64,000 nt of DNA from Magnaporthiopsis rhizophila (GCA_003049465.1 PYSS01000073.1:1-64000); one strand, 5' to 3'; positions 22,801-34,641 are shown, counted from the stretch's first letter. Notes: generated by a model from the sequence alone, not told the origin. A program made the numbers and translations.

Positions 22801-25371
22801 GCAGATCAAAGCCCGGACACAAACCTGCGCGATATCCTAGCAAAGCTTGACACTTCACCGAGCGAGCGAAGCAGGCGCTTCCTCTTCGAGGGCCGGATCT
22901 CCCTAGCCCGCGAAGCTGTCAACGCACTGCATAGCAGCACCTCGGGGCAAGAGAGCCAAAGCTCCTCCAACAAAATCGAGACGATGTACGGGCCACCGAG
23001 ATTTAAATGCCCCAAGCCATGGTGCGCTCAGTTCCACTTGGGTTTCGACACCGATGCCAGGTTCCAGGAACATATGAACGCCCATGAACGGCCTTTTCGG
23101 TGTCCGCATGTGGACTGTCCCGCCTTTACTCTAGGCTTCCAGTCCCAAGACGCACTGGACAGTCACAACAGAAGTTCCCACCGAGTGGAAAACGCGCCGG
23201 TCTTTCCGACGATTGCCAATCCGGACACATCCGCTTACGCTCTGCTCTGTCGAGCGATTCGCGAAGGGTCGCTTGAACGGGTAAAGCAGCTCCTATCGTC
23301 GTTTCACATTAAGAAAGTGTTCGCAGAACGCGCCAGTGGATCGATGCAAAAAGGTCTCACTCCGCTCATCGTTGCTATCCGGTGCGGAAACCTGCAGATC
23401 TGCAAATATTTCCTGGACGCCGGTGCCCCCGTCAACTACAAGTCACGAGACCCACACCTCACTCCACTGCGCGAGGCTATCGCTGCCGAAAACATAGATA
23501 TCTTTCAGCTGCTCCTTGGCCAGAAGGGGGTCGATCATTTGGAAGATCTCGATAAATCGAGCAAGATGAGACCAGTTAGCAAGCTACTGTTTGTCGAACA
23601 CTATATGTTGTATGACACATTGGGCTTAGCATTGGCCATCGCGTCCGAGCACTTTGTCATACCCCTCCTGTCCAGAGGCGATCTACCCCCTGAGAGACAT
23701 TGGCGCTATTTTCTAGCCGTTTGCGCCTCCCGAGCACCAAACCGTGGCCAAATCTTCGACCTCCTGCGAAAGCATCTTCCAAATGCCAGCCTGGATTGGA
23801 CCAGCGACGACGACAGAACGTTGTTCTCGTACGCAGCGGAAGTGGACAACGCCGAGGTCCTGGGCAGATTGGTCGCGGCCGGTTTCGGAAACATCAATCA
23901 ACGGTGCCAACTCGGCAGAAGCCCTCTGAGCTACGCCGCCCGGGAGGGGAATGCGGCAGCAATCCGAACAATTCTTGGTCTTGAAGGAGTTGAGCTCGAT
24001 GACAGCCCGAAGAGAACGGCCTATTGGTATGCTGCAGAGCGAGGCCACTTGCACGTTCTCAAAGTCCTTTTCGCCGCCCAATGTCCGGGAGTAGACCAAC
24101 CAGACCAGGATGGGAGGACCGCTCTTTTTGCGGCTATCAATTTTGGTAAAGGGGTGGATTGCGTTCGATGGCTCTTGGCCACTGGATGTGTCGATGCCGC
24201 TCGTGTCGACAAGGACGGCAGAACGCCATTATTAGCGGCTCTGCATTGCCAGTTGTGGGACACCGCAAAAAGTGCGGAAATCGCTAGGATGCTTCTCAAT
24301 GCCGCCCCTGCCATAGCTGACATGGCCGATGGGTGGGGGTGGTCGCCGTTACACCAAATCGCTACACGCCACACAGGAGCAAGCGTAGCGTCTGAGCTGT
24401 TGGATTCGATCGACGCTATCAACGTCAATCGTAAGGCAACAGGCACGATATATCACTTCGGTAAAGACACCGGTACAACAGCACTGGAAATTTCCTTGAT
24501 GAAGTATGTTTATGCGAACCCCCTAGTTGCTAGGGCGATCGTAGCAACCGGAAGGTTTGACTTCTCTGCCCTCGACGAAAAGAGGACTAGCGAGTTGCTG
24601 CGTGGCGGCTTACGAACATGCGATACGGCCTTCGTGATCGAGATGTTCCAGCATGGGTTTCGCCCGCGGCTCGCTGACGTCCTGGTTAGAGACGTCACAC
24701 TTGCTCCCCACCTTCTCGTGGCCATCGACCCGGGCCTGACGATCGAGGGCCTGAAGCATCCCGAATGCCTCGAGATATTCGAGCTTCTGCGGACCCCAGC
24801 CGGTCAAGAGAGCGAGCGTAAAGAAGTCCTCGCGGCAAGGCACCCTCACCTGATTCGGGCGATTCGCACGGCGTGGCAGGCGGGCGAACCGGTGCCGATG
24901 GGAATGGTTGGCGACCCGAACCGTATAGCTACTACGGCTTTGGGCCAGGAACAGGGAGGAATGCCCGGCATATCAATACAGGATAAGGCCAAAATCGTGG
25001 AGCTCGCCAACAAAATTATGGCCCAAACCCCGGACGCGGCAAAGCAGCAGCTCAGGATAAGCATACAAGCCAGAATGGACCCCCAGCGGCTGCAAGCCAT
25101 GCGGGCGCGAGGAATGGACCCTTTAGTACAGTACTCCCAACACCAGGCGCTGGCCCGGCTGCGACGTCAGGCTGCGGCAGCCGGGAGACCGATGCCCCAA
25201 AACCCTAACGCCTCACCGGGCGGCGTCGGGCATCCCGATCCCGGCTCCTCCGAGGGCACACCACGAAGGGGACCGCAGCTAGCTGGGGTGAGCGAACCCG
25301 AAGTCGAAGAAAGCCCGGAGTCAGAGGAGTCCGACACGGATGCATCCTGGTCCGGCGGAGGAAGGACATGA
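19897..25371 (+). CDS. NLR-like protein: helical N-domain, NACHT, C2H2 fingers, ankyrin repeats
   Basis: STAND-class signalling protein of the kind tied to fungal non-self recognition. Exons: 19897-20256, 20323-20349, 20436-20643, 20737-21135, 21205-21807, 21873-21984, 22067-22375 and 22482-25371, 1635 aa, phases consistent. The N-terminal region (FLWAPIRHALVQV, then YQDLFAQYPDVLDIMVDY) resembles the helical domain in front of NACHT in many fungal NLR-like proteins. P-loop GCPGAGKT is at 327-334 and Walker B LVIDGLDEC at 427-435. A winged-helix-like part follows, with RMLSWVSCASRPLHWREIQ and HIVHRTAAEYLENT. Two C2H2-type fingers begin at Cys849 (CPKPWC, CPHVDC). Ankyrin repeats then run to about residue 1430 (TPLIVAIRCGNLQICKYFLD, SPLSYAAREGNAAAIRTIL). 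The tail is acidic and Pro/Ser rich. The ATG at 19897 follows an in-frame GTG, which I did not use. Confidence 0.9.
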
Positions 25372-26850
25372 GCCATTAATCCCGTATGTGGTATTCCTGA
25401 TGATTATTTGGGGGGGTGGGCGAGGCGAAGTTTTGCGTCATCGCTTGGACGGGCTAGAAACCGAGCACACCAGGATTGATTTAGCGGCGGCCCCGGGAGG
25501 TTTATAATAGCGGAATGGCGTTGGTTCATTACCCTTAGATTGGAATAAAAGCCCGTCGCGAGGACGGGCTTATTGGCCAAAGCCAAAGGCCTGTGTGAGC
25601 CTCAGGTGGTCTGCGTCATGTTTCCCCAGATTTCCCCACGCTTTCCTCAACTTCCCAAACCTTACTTGCGCGGGTTAAAAGCACCCGCGCTGAGACGGCC
25701 CTTCGGGGATCAGCGCGGACGACAATTCGCGTGCAGATAAAATGGGCCCAAGATGTGGACACAGGGTGGGTCTTGGGTGGGCGAGAAAAGAGCTGGCGGT
25801 GGGATACACACGTATGGAGGTCTACACGGAGCGGCGGGGGAGAGCACTCGAGGCTTCGGTGTTCGACACAGGCGCCGGCCGCGCTCCCGCTTCGTCCAGG
25901 AGCGGCGGTGGGCGCGGCAGAGTGGTTGCGCATCGAGGGGGAGGGGAAATGGCAACAAGGCGCGCGTCCTGCGGGCACTGGGGCGGGATCTGGTGAGCCA
26001 CGGAGAGCTCTGGTAATACTCCGAGGCGTGGGAACAGCCGCAGGGCGAGCCGGAGAAGTGGCTGTTGCGGCGGGACTAGGGGGATAGCTTGGCCATAGAT
26101 TTGGCATTTGAATCAATTGGGCCCAAAAAAGCCGACCGGTGCATGGATCGGGGCGTACCCGAGACCGTAGAACTTTTTGGAAACAGGCACTATGGTGGGT
26201 CATTAGCCCCACTTTTTGCGGTTCCCTTAACAGAAATGTGCGGTCCCCCGACTTGTGCCCTTAACGCTAGGTGCGGACAAATGGACCCGCACCGCAACAA
26301 AAACTCTTACACACGCGCATCAATTGGCCATTTATTGCTAAACCAAGTGTGCACACACACAACGGCCGTGCAATCGAGTGCAACCAGTTAAAAATACTAT
26401 CAGCAGCCTTGCATTCAATCAACCAACTCGATACAATCGGATGCACACCTGCCAGCGGCCCAGGTGGCGCTCCTCGCGACAAAAAGCACTTTTCCCCCCT
26501 GCACGTTTCCCCCTTGCACGATCCCGCACCTATCCCCCCTGCACGATCCTGCACCCAAACCACACGCCAATTTTCCTTTGTTGCTTCGTCGGGATTACCC
26601 CTGGCTGACCAGGTGGGTAAAATGAGGCCAAAACCGGGTCAGTCAAAAGCTACCTATCTAGGGCAGCAGGATATCCCCATAGGCATGTCTTTTACTGACA
26701 TCCAGTGCCTAGCAAATATAGCCCCACCTGATTATGTCACTCCCTGCCTTTTGCCTTCTGAGGCTAGAAGAGGTTTTGGGGCAGAGAGGTCTCCTACCAT
26801 CCTAAATACACCAAGAAATCACGATGCCCGTAGAGAAACATCTCGAACTT
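25372..26850. other. Gene-poor repeat/relic DNA downstream of the NLR-like gene
   Basis: A GC hairpin (AAGCCCGTC...GACGGGCTT, about 25548-25570) lies past the stop codon. Near 26490-26570 a (C)TCCCCCCTGCACG phrase repeats three times. An open stretch at 26617-26830 has plausible amino-acid composition but no recognised family. Confidence 0.4.
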
Positions 26851-27056
26851 GACCCCGGTGAGGCATTCCACGATTTGGGACAAGCCGCGAGGCGAGTGGT
26901 ACCTGCTGGTAAGTTGGCTCTCGGCGTGGCATGTCTCCAAAAGGCGACCTGGTATGCACGGCGCATGTGCTCCGAAAAAGAGGGTGTGGAAGCGCGGATG
27001 CGGCGCGCGTGTGTCTTGTTTACCTTTATCCGCACCCTGAGCTGACCCTTATCGGC

Positions 27057-27990
27057 TTCCCTCGTGTTGTTGCATCAGCGCATGTGGGACAACTCGTCGC
27101 CAGAGTCCCCAGAGGTGCAGCGCGTCCGGCTTGCGCGCAGGTACGGCTTCGAGTGTCGCCGCCCAGCTGAGCTGGGATGCTTGACCTCGCCGCCCACATA
27201 TCCTACGGACGCACTACGACGATGCGGATGCTGAGGCGTTGGGAGGACCTGCTGCGCTACACACAAGACCAAAGCCCGAGCGACCTACTAATCGACGACG
27301 GCAGCGTGGCGGGTCCTGGACGACCCGGCGCTGTTTGCGCCGCGGGATGGCGACGGCGAAACGCCCGACGGCTAGCGCCGCGTTTTTGACGTGCTGCCGG
27401 AGCTGTCGAGAAAGATACGCCGACCCTCCAGCCGCGCTTCTCCCCCACACTCGGCGACGGCGAGGGAGAAGACGGTGCCGCAGACCAAGCCCGCTTCGCC
27501 ATCGAACACGCCGTCCGGGGGGTTCCTCCATTCCCGCCAACAGGGTCATGGGCTGCGGCCCCGTGATATTCTGGGGTGGTACGAAAACGGGGGGGACGGA
27601 CGGGGGGCGGTCGAGTGCTTCGTGCGCGAGGAGATGCAGCTGGAGTCCCTGGAGATGTATCTCGTCCTCGCCGACGCCGAAACGTTCCGGGCCGTCGCAG
27701 GTGGAGGAGCGGATGTTCCGGGTCCTCTTTCTCGACTCGCGCAACAACCTCATCAGACATATGCGTCTCCCCCCGCAGGATCCCTCGGCGACATGAGGGA
27801 CGGGTTGTACAGAAAGGGCAGCGCTCTGTTCGACGACTGGCACTGGCAAGAAGGCGAGGTCGGACGTAAATAATACCTGTCCGACGGCGAAACTGGGCGG
27901 GAGCTGTGCCCGCGGGGGATGGGGGCTGTCGAGCTTGAGTTCGTCCGCGACGGCCTGGACGCTCTGCAGATGAAATGAGTAGCAGCGAGC
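27057..27990 (+). pseudogene. Unidentified protein-coding relic
   Basis: Good-quality peptide pieces appear in turn in different frames: WRVLDDPALFAPRDGDGETP, stop, RRVFDVLPELSRK, then ARFAIEHAVRGVPPFPPT, ESLEMYLVLADAETFRAV, MFRVLFLDSRNNLIRHMR, and LYRKGSALFDDWHWQEGE. Several stops and frame changes break them. GC-rich codon use suggests a former gene. I do not recognise the family. Confidence 0.35.
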
Positions 27991-28859
27991 CTCTTGCTCG
28001 CCGAAAGGGTGCGTAGAACCCTTGTGCAGTGCCAAGCGTCGTACCGACAGGGGTAGAAAGCGACAGGGGGGAGGATACGGCAGTAGTATAAGGAGGACCT
28101 CCCTCCTAAAAAAACAAAGGGAAAGTTATAGCTAACAATTAAGACTTCTTTCTCCTCTTCAATCTTTCAACATTGCTCTGTATCAAGACAGTGTCTGGCT
28201 GGAAATTGACAGCCAAGGTAACTTCCTTGTCATCTGTAGAAGCACACACGCAGAAGACCTCCACAACGAGAACCCGGCCCAGTACGTGCGAACTCCCTCA
28301 TCCAACGGACACTCGGCCCTTTGCCATGGCAGTTGTTCAGGTAGCCCTGCAAACTAGCTCTGCACAAGCAGATGTTCCTGCCAGCCATATTGCCCAAGTT
28401 GCTACAGTCATACTGGATCGTCGGGTTCCAGGACGAGAGCTGGACAATGGTGCAAACTTTGGTGGTGGGTCCAGAGCCCCACTTCTTGCGGGGAAGGAGA
28501 AGAGCAAGTGGACGAAAACAAAGTTCGGATGGGCGCCGAAAAAGACGTTGCATTCTGAAAAACTCCCCGATACCGCACTTGAGAAACAAGGTGGGCTCGG
28601 CTCCCGGACCGCTCCCGTCCGATGGGCTGATGGTCACTTAGCCGAGCCGGGCTGATCTCTATCAGTACCGTCCCCGCGACTGCAACATCACACTCGGCGG
28701 GCAGGAGTTTGCACAACAAGCCAGCCTCAGGGTTAAAGCTAACCTGGCACCTTCCTAAATAAAAAATCCCCGAAGCTATCAGATCACGCAGAGGAAGGAT
28801 AAAAAAGAGCGAGTCCTCCTAAGCTAGCAAGCCGCAGCGTGGACCAAACTGGTCGGAAT
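27991..28859. other. Intergenic stretch before the GH45-like gene
   Basis: One open frame (28173-28655, plus) lacks any family feature, so it is not called. Short A-rich runs occur near 28110. Nothing else is recognised. Confidence 0.4.
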
Positions 28860-29790
28860 TTAAAATTCACCATCGCAGCCCGAAATCTCCTTGAGGGCGG
28901 CAGGGCAGTCGACCTGGTCAATGTCCACGGCACGGTCGTTGAGGTGGTCGCGAGCCCAGTTGAAACGCCAGTAGCAGCCGCCCTTGAGGTGGTCCGGGAG
29001 GAGCTCGCACTCGGCCGACGAGCTGACGCCACCATTCGCGCGGCCACTGGGACGTGGAAAAAAAAAATATAAGAAATTAGTATCATCACACATTTCCAAA
29101 AAGCCGGGGGCGCTGCTAGTCCCTTGACTTACGTAGTTTTCCCGTGCTGGGCGGTGCATCCCTGCGGGTTGTTCCCGTAGCCGCCGCCGGGCGTGAGGAT
29201 GGTGATGGCGGTGCCCGTACCGGGGTTGTTGCTCACGGCCTGGACCACCATCCGCTTGCCGCGAGCCGGGCCCTCGCGCCACTTGACCTCGAAGCAGCGG
29301 CAGCAGGCCCAGATCTCACCCACGGCGGCGAAACCGATCGAGTAGTCGTTGGTGATCGGGATGGGCTGGTACGACGAGCACAGGTAGCCGTCCCCGCCGC
29401 CGGGCTTGTAGCAGGACGACTGCTCGGTGCGGCCCCGGGGGAAGGACAGCGGACGGTCATACTTGTCGCAGACCCGCACGTCACCCCTGCAAAACGTAAG
29501 CGTTAGTAGTTGTACTTTTAAATATGCTAGAGAGGAGAGTGTTTCTACCTCGCCTTGGCAGTCGCGAGACTTTCGGGCCAGGCACATGACGGCTTGCAGC
29601 TGTTGTTGATCAATGTCAGTCGGTGAATGACCTCCCCCTACGCGTTTCGAAGAAGCACCACCGGGGAAAATATAGCAATATAGGTGCAGAATATCACGTA
29701 CCAATCCCAGCTTGTTTTCGTCACTCCGGTCCAGGCGGCCTCGGCCAAAGGAGCGGCCAGGGCCAAAGAGAAGGCAGTTTGCATCCGCAT
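28860..29790 (-). CDS. GH45-like secreted endoglucanase-fold protein lacking the catalytic acid
   Basis: Four exons: 29790-29702, 29599-29549, 29486-29133 and 29046-28860, 226 aa, phases consistent. The N-terminus MRMQTAFSLALAAPLAEA looks like a short signal peptide. Glycoside hydrolase 45 hallmarks follow: TSWDCCKPSCAW with the base Asp at 29, CDKYDRPLS, NDYSIGFAAV, ACCRCFEVKWREGPARGKRM, GCYWRFNWARDH and QVDCPAAL. In family members the acid Asp lies in a GIFDGC motif; here the matching motif is GNNPQGC with Gln155, and the upstream HFDL Asp is also absent (ITILTP). It is therefore probably not a normal cellulase; it could be a non-hydrolytic or altered relative. Cysteines for the disulphide core are kept. 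There is no carbohydrate-binding module. Confidence 0.88.
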
Positions 29791-32316
29791 TTTGGGTGAC
29801 GGTTGGGTGGATTAGCTGGTATGGTCTGAAAAAGAAGCTCCCAGTGAAGGCGATGGTTTCGGGGATCAAGATGCCGCGAGTAACAAGGATGAGCCTGGCG
29901 CACCGGCAGGAGAGGGGCTCGATGTGGCCTTGATATACACGCCGCAAATCTCTTTTGAGACGCATCACCATTCCCAGGTATAATACCAGGTTTGCCTTGT
30001 TGCCTTGAACACGTCAATCCGGGGTCCCTCCCAACCCCTTCCCCGGGATGCAACGGGGATAAAAATACACCGTTCAACTCGCCGCGACTTTCCACCAATC
30101 ATATTTGGACCACTACGGCCGCTTTCTATAAATAAAGCTGTCATGTTTTACTCTGCTGCGGGAAGCAAGCTGTGGCATATGCACGTCAAGTTTGAACCAA
30201 ACGAGGGGCTGAAAATATTAACAATATCTGCATATTTGCTTATTAGCCTATGGCATACCACCTTGTATCGCACGAGAAAGTACGCCCGGCCTTTGTCGAA
30301 CTCTGGTAGCGAGGAGGCTCGTATATGAGTTTCCATTAATTGTTGTCCGGATGACCTGAGGGGCTGGCATCGTGGGGATCCGGAGTCTGACCCGAACCGG
30401 TGGATTAGTGGCCCGGCCGGTAGACCGAGCCGTCCTCGCGCAAAAGCCGCCAAGCCGGGTTTTTAAAAAGGCTTATCATTCCACCCCCAGGATTCTGGCC
30501 ATGATCGACAGCGTGATTACCTTGTTTTCCTCGTGTGTCTGGGCGCCATCCTCGGTGGGGTGGGCGATGTTTTTGGCAAAATACGTGCATGCATCGGGAG
30601 GAGGAGACGGCAAGGCCGGGGTGGGGCCGCGTGAGCCCCCAATACGGACCGACGTCGACCTGCGTGGCGAGACGGTGGACCAGGCCGCGGGACTAGGCCA
30701 CTTTATTCCCACGTCCACCCCGCCCGGATGACGTGTTGGTGGGTGACATGTCGCGGTGGCAACGGTGATCCGGAATGCGTCGCTGCGGCTGAAGGAAAAC
30801 ATGGGCAAGCATCTTGATGTGTTCTTTTGTCGTGGTTCTATGGGTCAACAACCGCTTCTGTGGCCGTTCCTCGCTTACAGCAGCGCGACAGCCCGACCGG
30901 TGATGGTACTGATGAAGGAAGGGAAGCTGTGTTGTGTCGAGCATGCCGAGCTTTAGTCAAGACGGCCCAAGTCCGCAGAGCTCCGAAAGAATCTCGATAG
31001 GAATGGCGGAGCTGCTTGCGTACCCGACGTCGTTCCCCGTCAGGGAGTCCCCTTCGGTGAGCACGGTGACGTATTATGTAAAGAGCGGCAGACGGGACGC
31101 AGCACGAGAAACGTGAAAAATGGAAGGCTCGGCAAACACGACTTTTTGTCACCGGTCTAGCAGTGTATTCCATAAACATGGGCAATTTTTAAAAACAACA
31201 ACATCCGCCTTCGCCACTAGTCCTTCAGCAGTCCTGGCCGGCCTTCAGCCCCGCGTCCGCCATGTCGGTCTCCCCGTCGACAAGCGGCAGGCGGCGCTGA
31301 TGACGTGGCTCGACGTGAGCAACTTCCAAGCCAGCTGTCTCCCCACGGCCGGGAGGATGATCACACACTGCGTCTTGAAACTACTTCCCATCTCAAGGCC
31401 ATTTTTATTTAAGGAACCTTGACTAGTGGCCCCGCCCGGCCTTGCCGTCTCCTCCTCCCGATGCACGTATTTTGCCAGAATGTCACTCACCTCAAATATG
31501 GGCGACCGGAGTGCGCGCGCAGGCAAGCCTACAGTGTGTTCATTGCAGCATCTGTACCAAATTCATCGTGATGCCGGGTTGCTGCGCCGCTGACCGTGGC
31601 GGATTCGATGGCGACCATCTCGTCGGCCAAAGACGGGCTGGTAGCGCTCGCGCTTATCGCAGCCGCAGGATCTGCTCGATCTCGGCCTGGAGCACCTTGG
31701 CGCCTTTAAAAAGGCACCTTGCATAGGTTACACGCCGCCTCCAGCACAACCCTGCGCAATATTAACGTCGGTATAGGGCGCGGCTGGCGGCAACGGCGTT
31801 TCGGCGGGATGACTATGGCGGATATTCCTCGACGGACCTCTTGCACTCTTCCAGAAATAGAGGTGCCTGCCTCGTCTAGACGCGGGGATGAGCCCAATCC
31901 TGAGAAAGAACGTCCACCCTGGATTCAACCAAGAGGCGTCGGCGAGGGTGACATCTCCTGCTTCAGACGCGCGAGGCCTTCTCCTAGGATGATCCACTTG
32001 TCAAGCACAGCAGCCGATACGGCGGGATCGACTAATCCGAGTTCCGCCACCGCCTCGTCGAGGCTTCCGGCTCTGCAGCCTCACTTTCTTTCGGGCGCGT
32101 TTGCCATGCGGGAGGCCCACCAGATCCCGATTTGTGCTCGGGCAGGCACCCACCCTCTTTGACCTCAATTTCTTCCCAGGACATCATTTCTTGCTCCTGA
32201 TTAACTATCAGCTCCTCCCACAGACGACCACAACCTGGCCGTGACAGCCCCTTTGATGTACCGCGCACATTCTGTGCACCGCGTGCAAACCTGACTTCCA
32301 CCGTCCTCAGCGCCAA

Positions 32317-32317
<1 letters not shown>
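29791..32317. other. Relic-rich region with an inverted repeat
   Basis: No intact gene. Minus-strand pieces look formerly coding (YVTVLTEGDSLTGNDVGYAS near 31020-31080; GLVDPAVSAAVLDKWIILGE near 31985-32040; SDILAKYVHREEE near 31460-31490). A plus-strand piece near 30575 encodes a relative of the last (LAKYVHASGGG), giving an inverted pair. I cannot name the family. Confidence 0.4.
30573..31478. repeat. Inverted repeat pair (about 45 bp arms)
   Basis: Left arm 30573-30619 and right arm 31431-31478 are reverse complements over GGCAAAATACGTGCAT and GGGAGGAGGAGACGGCAAGG, apart from a 4-bp insertion (GCAT) in the left arm. The arms are about 810 bp apart. They probably represent two copies of one decayed gene in opposite orientation rather than a transposon. 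Confidence 0.6.

Positions 32318-32352
<35 letters not shown>
32318..32352. repeat. Poly(A) tract
   Basis: An A homopolymer of about 35 bases ending in CCTCG. It is one of several long A/T runs in the window that end in ACC. Confidence 0.8.
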
Positions 32353-32355
<3 letters not shown>

Positions 32356-32500
32356 CGAAACCACCTGCGCCAGCGAAACGGAGGTGCTCAAAAATCATAC
32401 CCGCCAGCCTCGGTAGCACCGGCCTCGGAGGATTCCTGCCCCACGCCTAGGGAGAAGACCCCCAAGTCCCGGCGCCCAAGGTGCTCGATCCGCCCAAGAC

Positions 32501-33037
32501 ATGGAGGCTCCGAGACGCCGCCCCCGCAAGCAGGGCCGGGTCGAGAAAATCGCCCGCGACATCCTTGCCGGCCTCGAGCGGCTCTTCAAGAAGGGCCGAG
32601 AGATGGTACAAAAGGCTTTGGCCAAATTGTTCAGTATGGCCAAAAAGGCAGCAAAGGCCATCATCGCCTTCGTAAAGGAGCACCCGTACCTTACCGCTGG
32701 CTTCCTTACCGCCGTCGCCGTCGCCGTGCTGTGGCCTTTCGTGCTGCCTTTCGTGCTCGAGGTTCTTGGTTTTAGCCCGCTGGGACCCGTCGCCGGTAGG
32801 TACTTTCTGCTGCCAGGCTTTTTGCTGCTAGGGTGGGAATGAACTGACATGTTTGCAGGTACGTTCGCGTCTTGGTGGCAGTCCCTCTTTGCCGGATTCG
32901 TCCCCAAAGGCTCCTTCTTCAGCGCCCTTCAGGCACTGGGCATGAGCTTGTATGTGTTGGTTCATGCCCGGCACGCACGTGCACCTTTAAGAGAGAAACC
33001 GGATGATCACGGGATCTACCGGATCCACAAGGAATAG
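32501..33037 (+). CDS. IFI6/IFI27 (ISG12)-like small membrane protein
   Basis: Exon 1 is 32501-32795, an intron of 63 bp follows (GTAGGT...TTGCAG), and exon 2 starts at 32859. The product is 157 aa if exon 2 runs to the TAG at 33035. The first 60 residues are strongly basic and amphipathic (KKGREMVQKALAKLFSMAKK). Two hydrophobic segments follow (HPYLTAGFLTAVAVAVLWPF; then GTFASWWQSLFAGFVPKG with FFSALQALGMS), matching the interferon-alpha-inducible IFI6/IFI27 pattern AGS.A...QS..G.V..GS.FA.LQS.GA. In animals these proteins act at mitochondria and ER; the fungal role is unknown. A GTATGT just after GMS could be another donor, so the last 30 residues are uncertain. Confidence 0.65.
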
Positions 33038-33569
33038 AGCAGAGGAACAGGCGTTTGGTGATCTGGACCGTGTATAAATACCTGTCCCCACAGCTCCCTC
33101 TTTGGTAGATAGACAGACCTGTTCGGAGATCTCCGTGCCTAAAGGGGTACAGACTCCTATGTACAACAATCCGAGTGTTTTGACGTCACATCCTAACGAA
33201 GCCAGTGCAGTCAAACTGCACTTGCATCACTCCACGCCCTACTCATCGGCGCCAACTCCGATCAAACAATATGAAGCAACACCGAGTGTTGTGCGAGTAA
33301 CGAGAAAGGCCAGGGAATCGTTATGCAGCCTTATCACTTTTGCCCTGACGCGGGCTCCTTGAGACGGCAAAAATGCGTCACTGCGTTCATGTCAGGTCTT
33401 TGACGCGATTTCGACAGGGACCCATGCGCGATGGGAAGGTGGAGTCACAAAAGAGGAACTTGTATAGTCACGTGACTGGCCGGCTTCCTAAGGGAGTGGG
33501 TACCGTCTTGGAGCCATCGACGCAACCACGCGGGCCTGGTTTCGACTTTTTCGATGGCTCGCTCACGAC

Positions 33570-33600
<31 letters not shown>

Positions 33601-34098
33601 AGCCGTAAAATAACATAATATTCTTTCTCAAAGGTAAATGGGTGCTTTGACGACTTTTTTGTTTCACAGTTGTTCGCTTCGTGATGGTGTGTGCCTGATA
33701 GAGTGAGGTCGGGCAGTTGTCTTTGTGCACCGCGCAACTGCGTCGGGTGGTGCATTGCAAACGACGCGGCTGCGCGAATCCCTCTATGGGCCCGACGCAG
33801 CTGCGTCGATGCGACTCGCTTTTTTGGCGAGGACATCTGCGCAGTTGCGTCGGGTAGCTCGGCGTAAACGACGCAGCTGCGTCGGTGGTTTCTGCTCAGC
33901 GACGCAGCTACGCAGGTGTTGCAAACCTACCTCCACTTGTGGCCCTTCGTGTAAGCAAAAACGAGCCGTTTAGCCAGTATACAACGCTACACACACACAC
34001 CACCCTTTTTTACACCCGAGACAACATCGCTTTTGGGCAAGTCGATTAGAGAGGAAATGGTTTTGCTACGCTGCAATTGTGGGGAAAAAACACAAAGG

Positions 34099-34143
<45 letters not shown>

Positions 34144-34641
34144 AGCCGTAAAATAACATAATATTCTTTCTCAAAGGTAAATGGGTGCTTTGACGACTTT
34201 TTTGTTTCACAGTTGTTCGCTTCGTGATGGTGTGTGCCTGATAGAGTGAGGTCGGGCAGTTGTCTTTGTGCACCGCGCAACTGCGTCGGGTGGTGCATTG
34301 CAAACGACGCGGCTGCGCGAATCCCTCTATGGGCCCGACGCAGCTGCGTCGATGCGACTCGCTTTTTTGGCGAGGACATCTGCGCAGTTGCGTCGGGTAG
34401 CTCGGCGTAAACGACGCAGCTGCGTCGGTGGTTTCTGCTCAGCGACGCAGCTACGCAGGTGTTGCAAACCTACCTCCACTTGTGGCCCTTCGTGTAAGCA
34501 AAAACGAGCCGTTTAGCCAGTATACAACGCTACACACACACACCACCCTTTTTTACACCCGAGACAACATCGCTTTTGGGCAAGTCGATTAGAGAGGAAA
34601 TGGTTTTGCTACGCTGCAATTGTGGGGAAAAAACACAAAGG

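Noticed and set aside
33468..34379. Frames repeated in both copies of the tandem duplication (TQLRR-rich)
   Set aside because: They read through palindromic repeats and end in poly-Phe from the A tract; no protein family.
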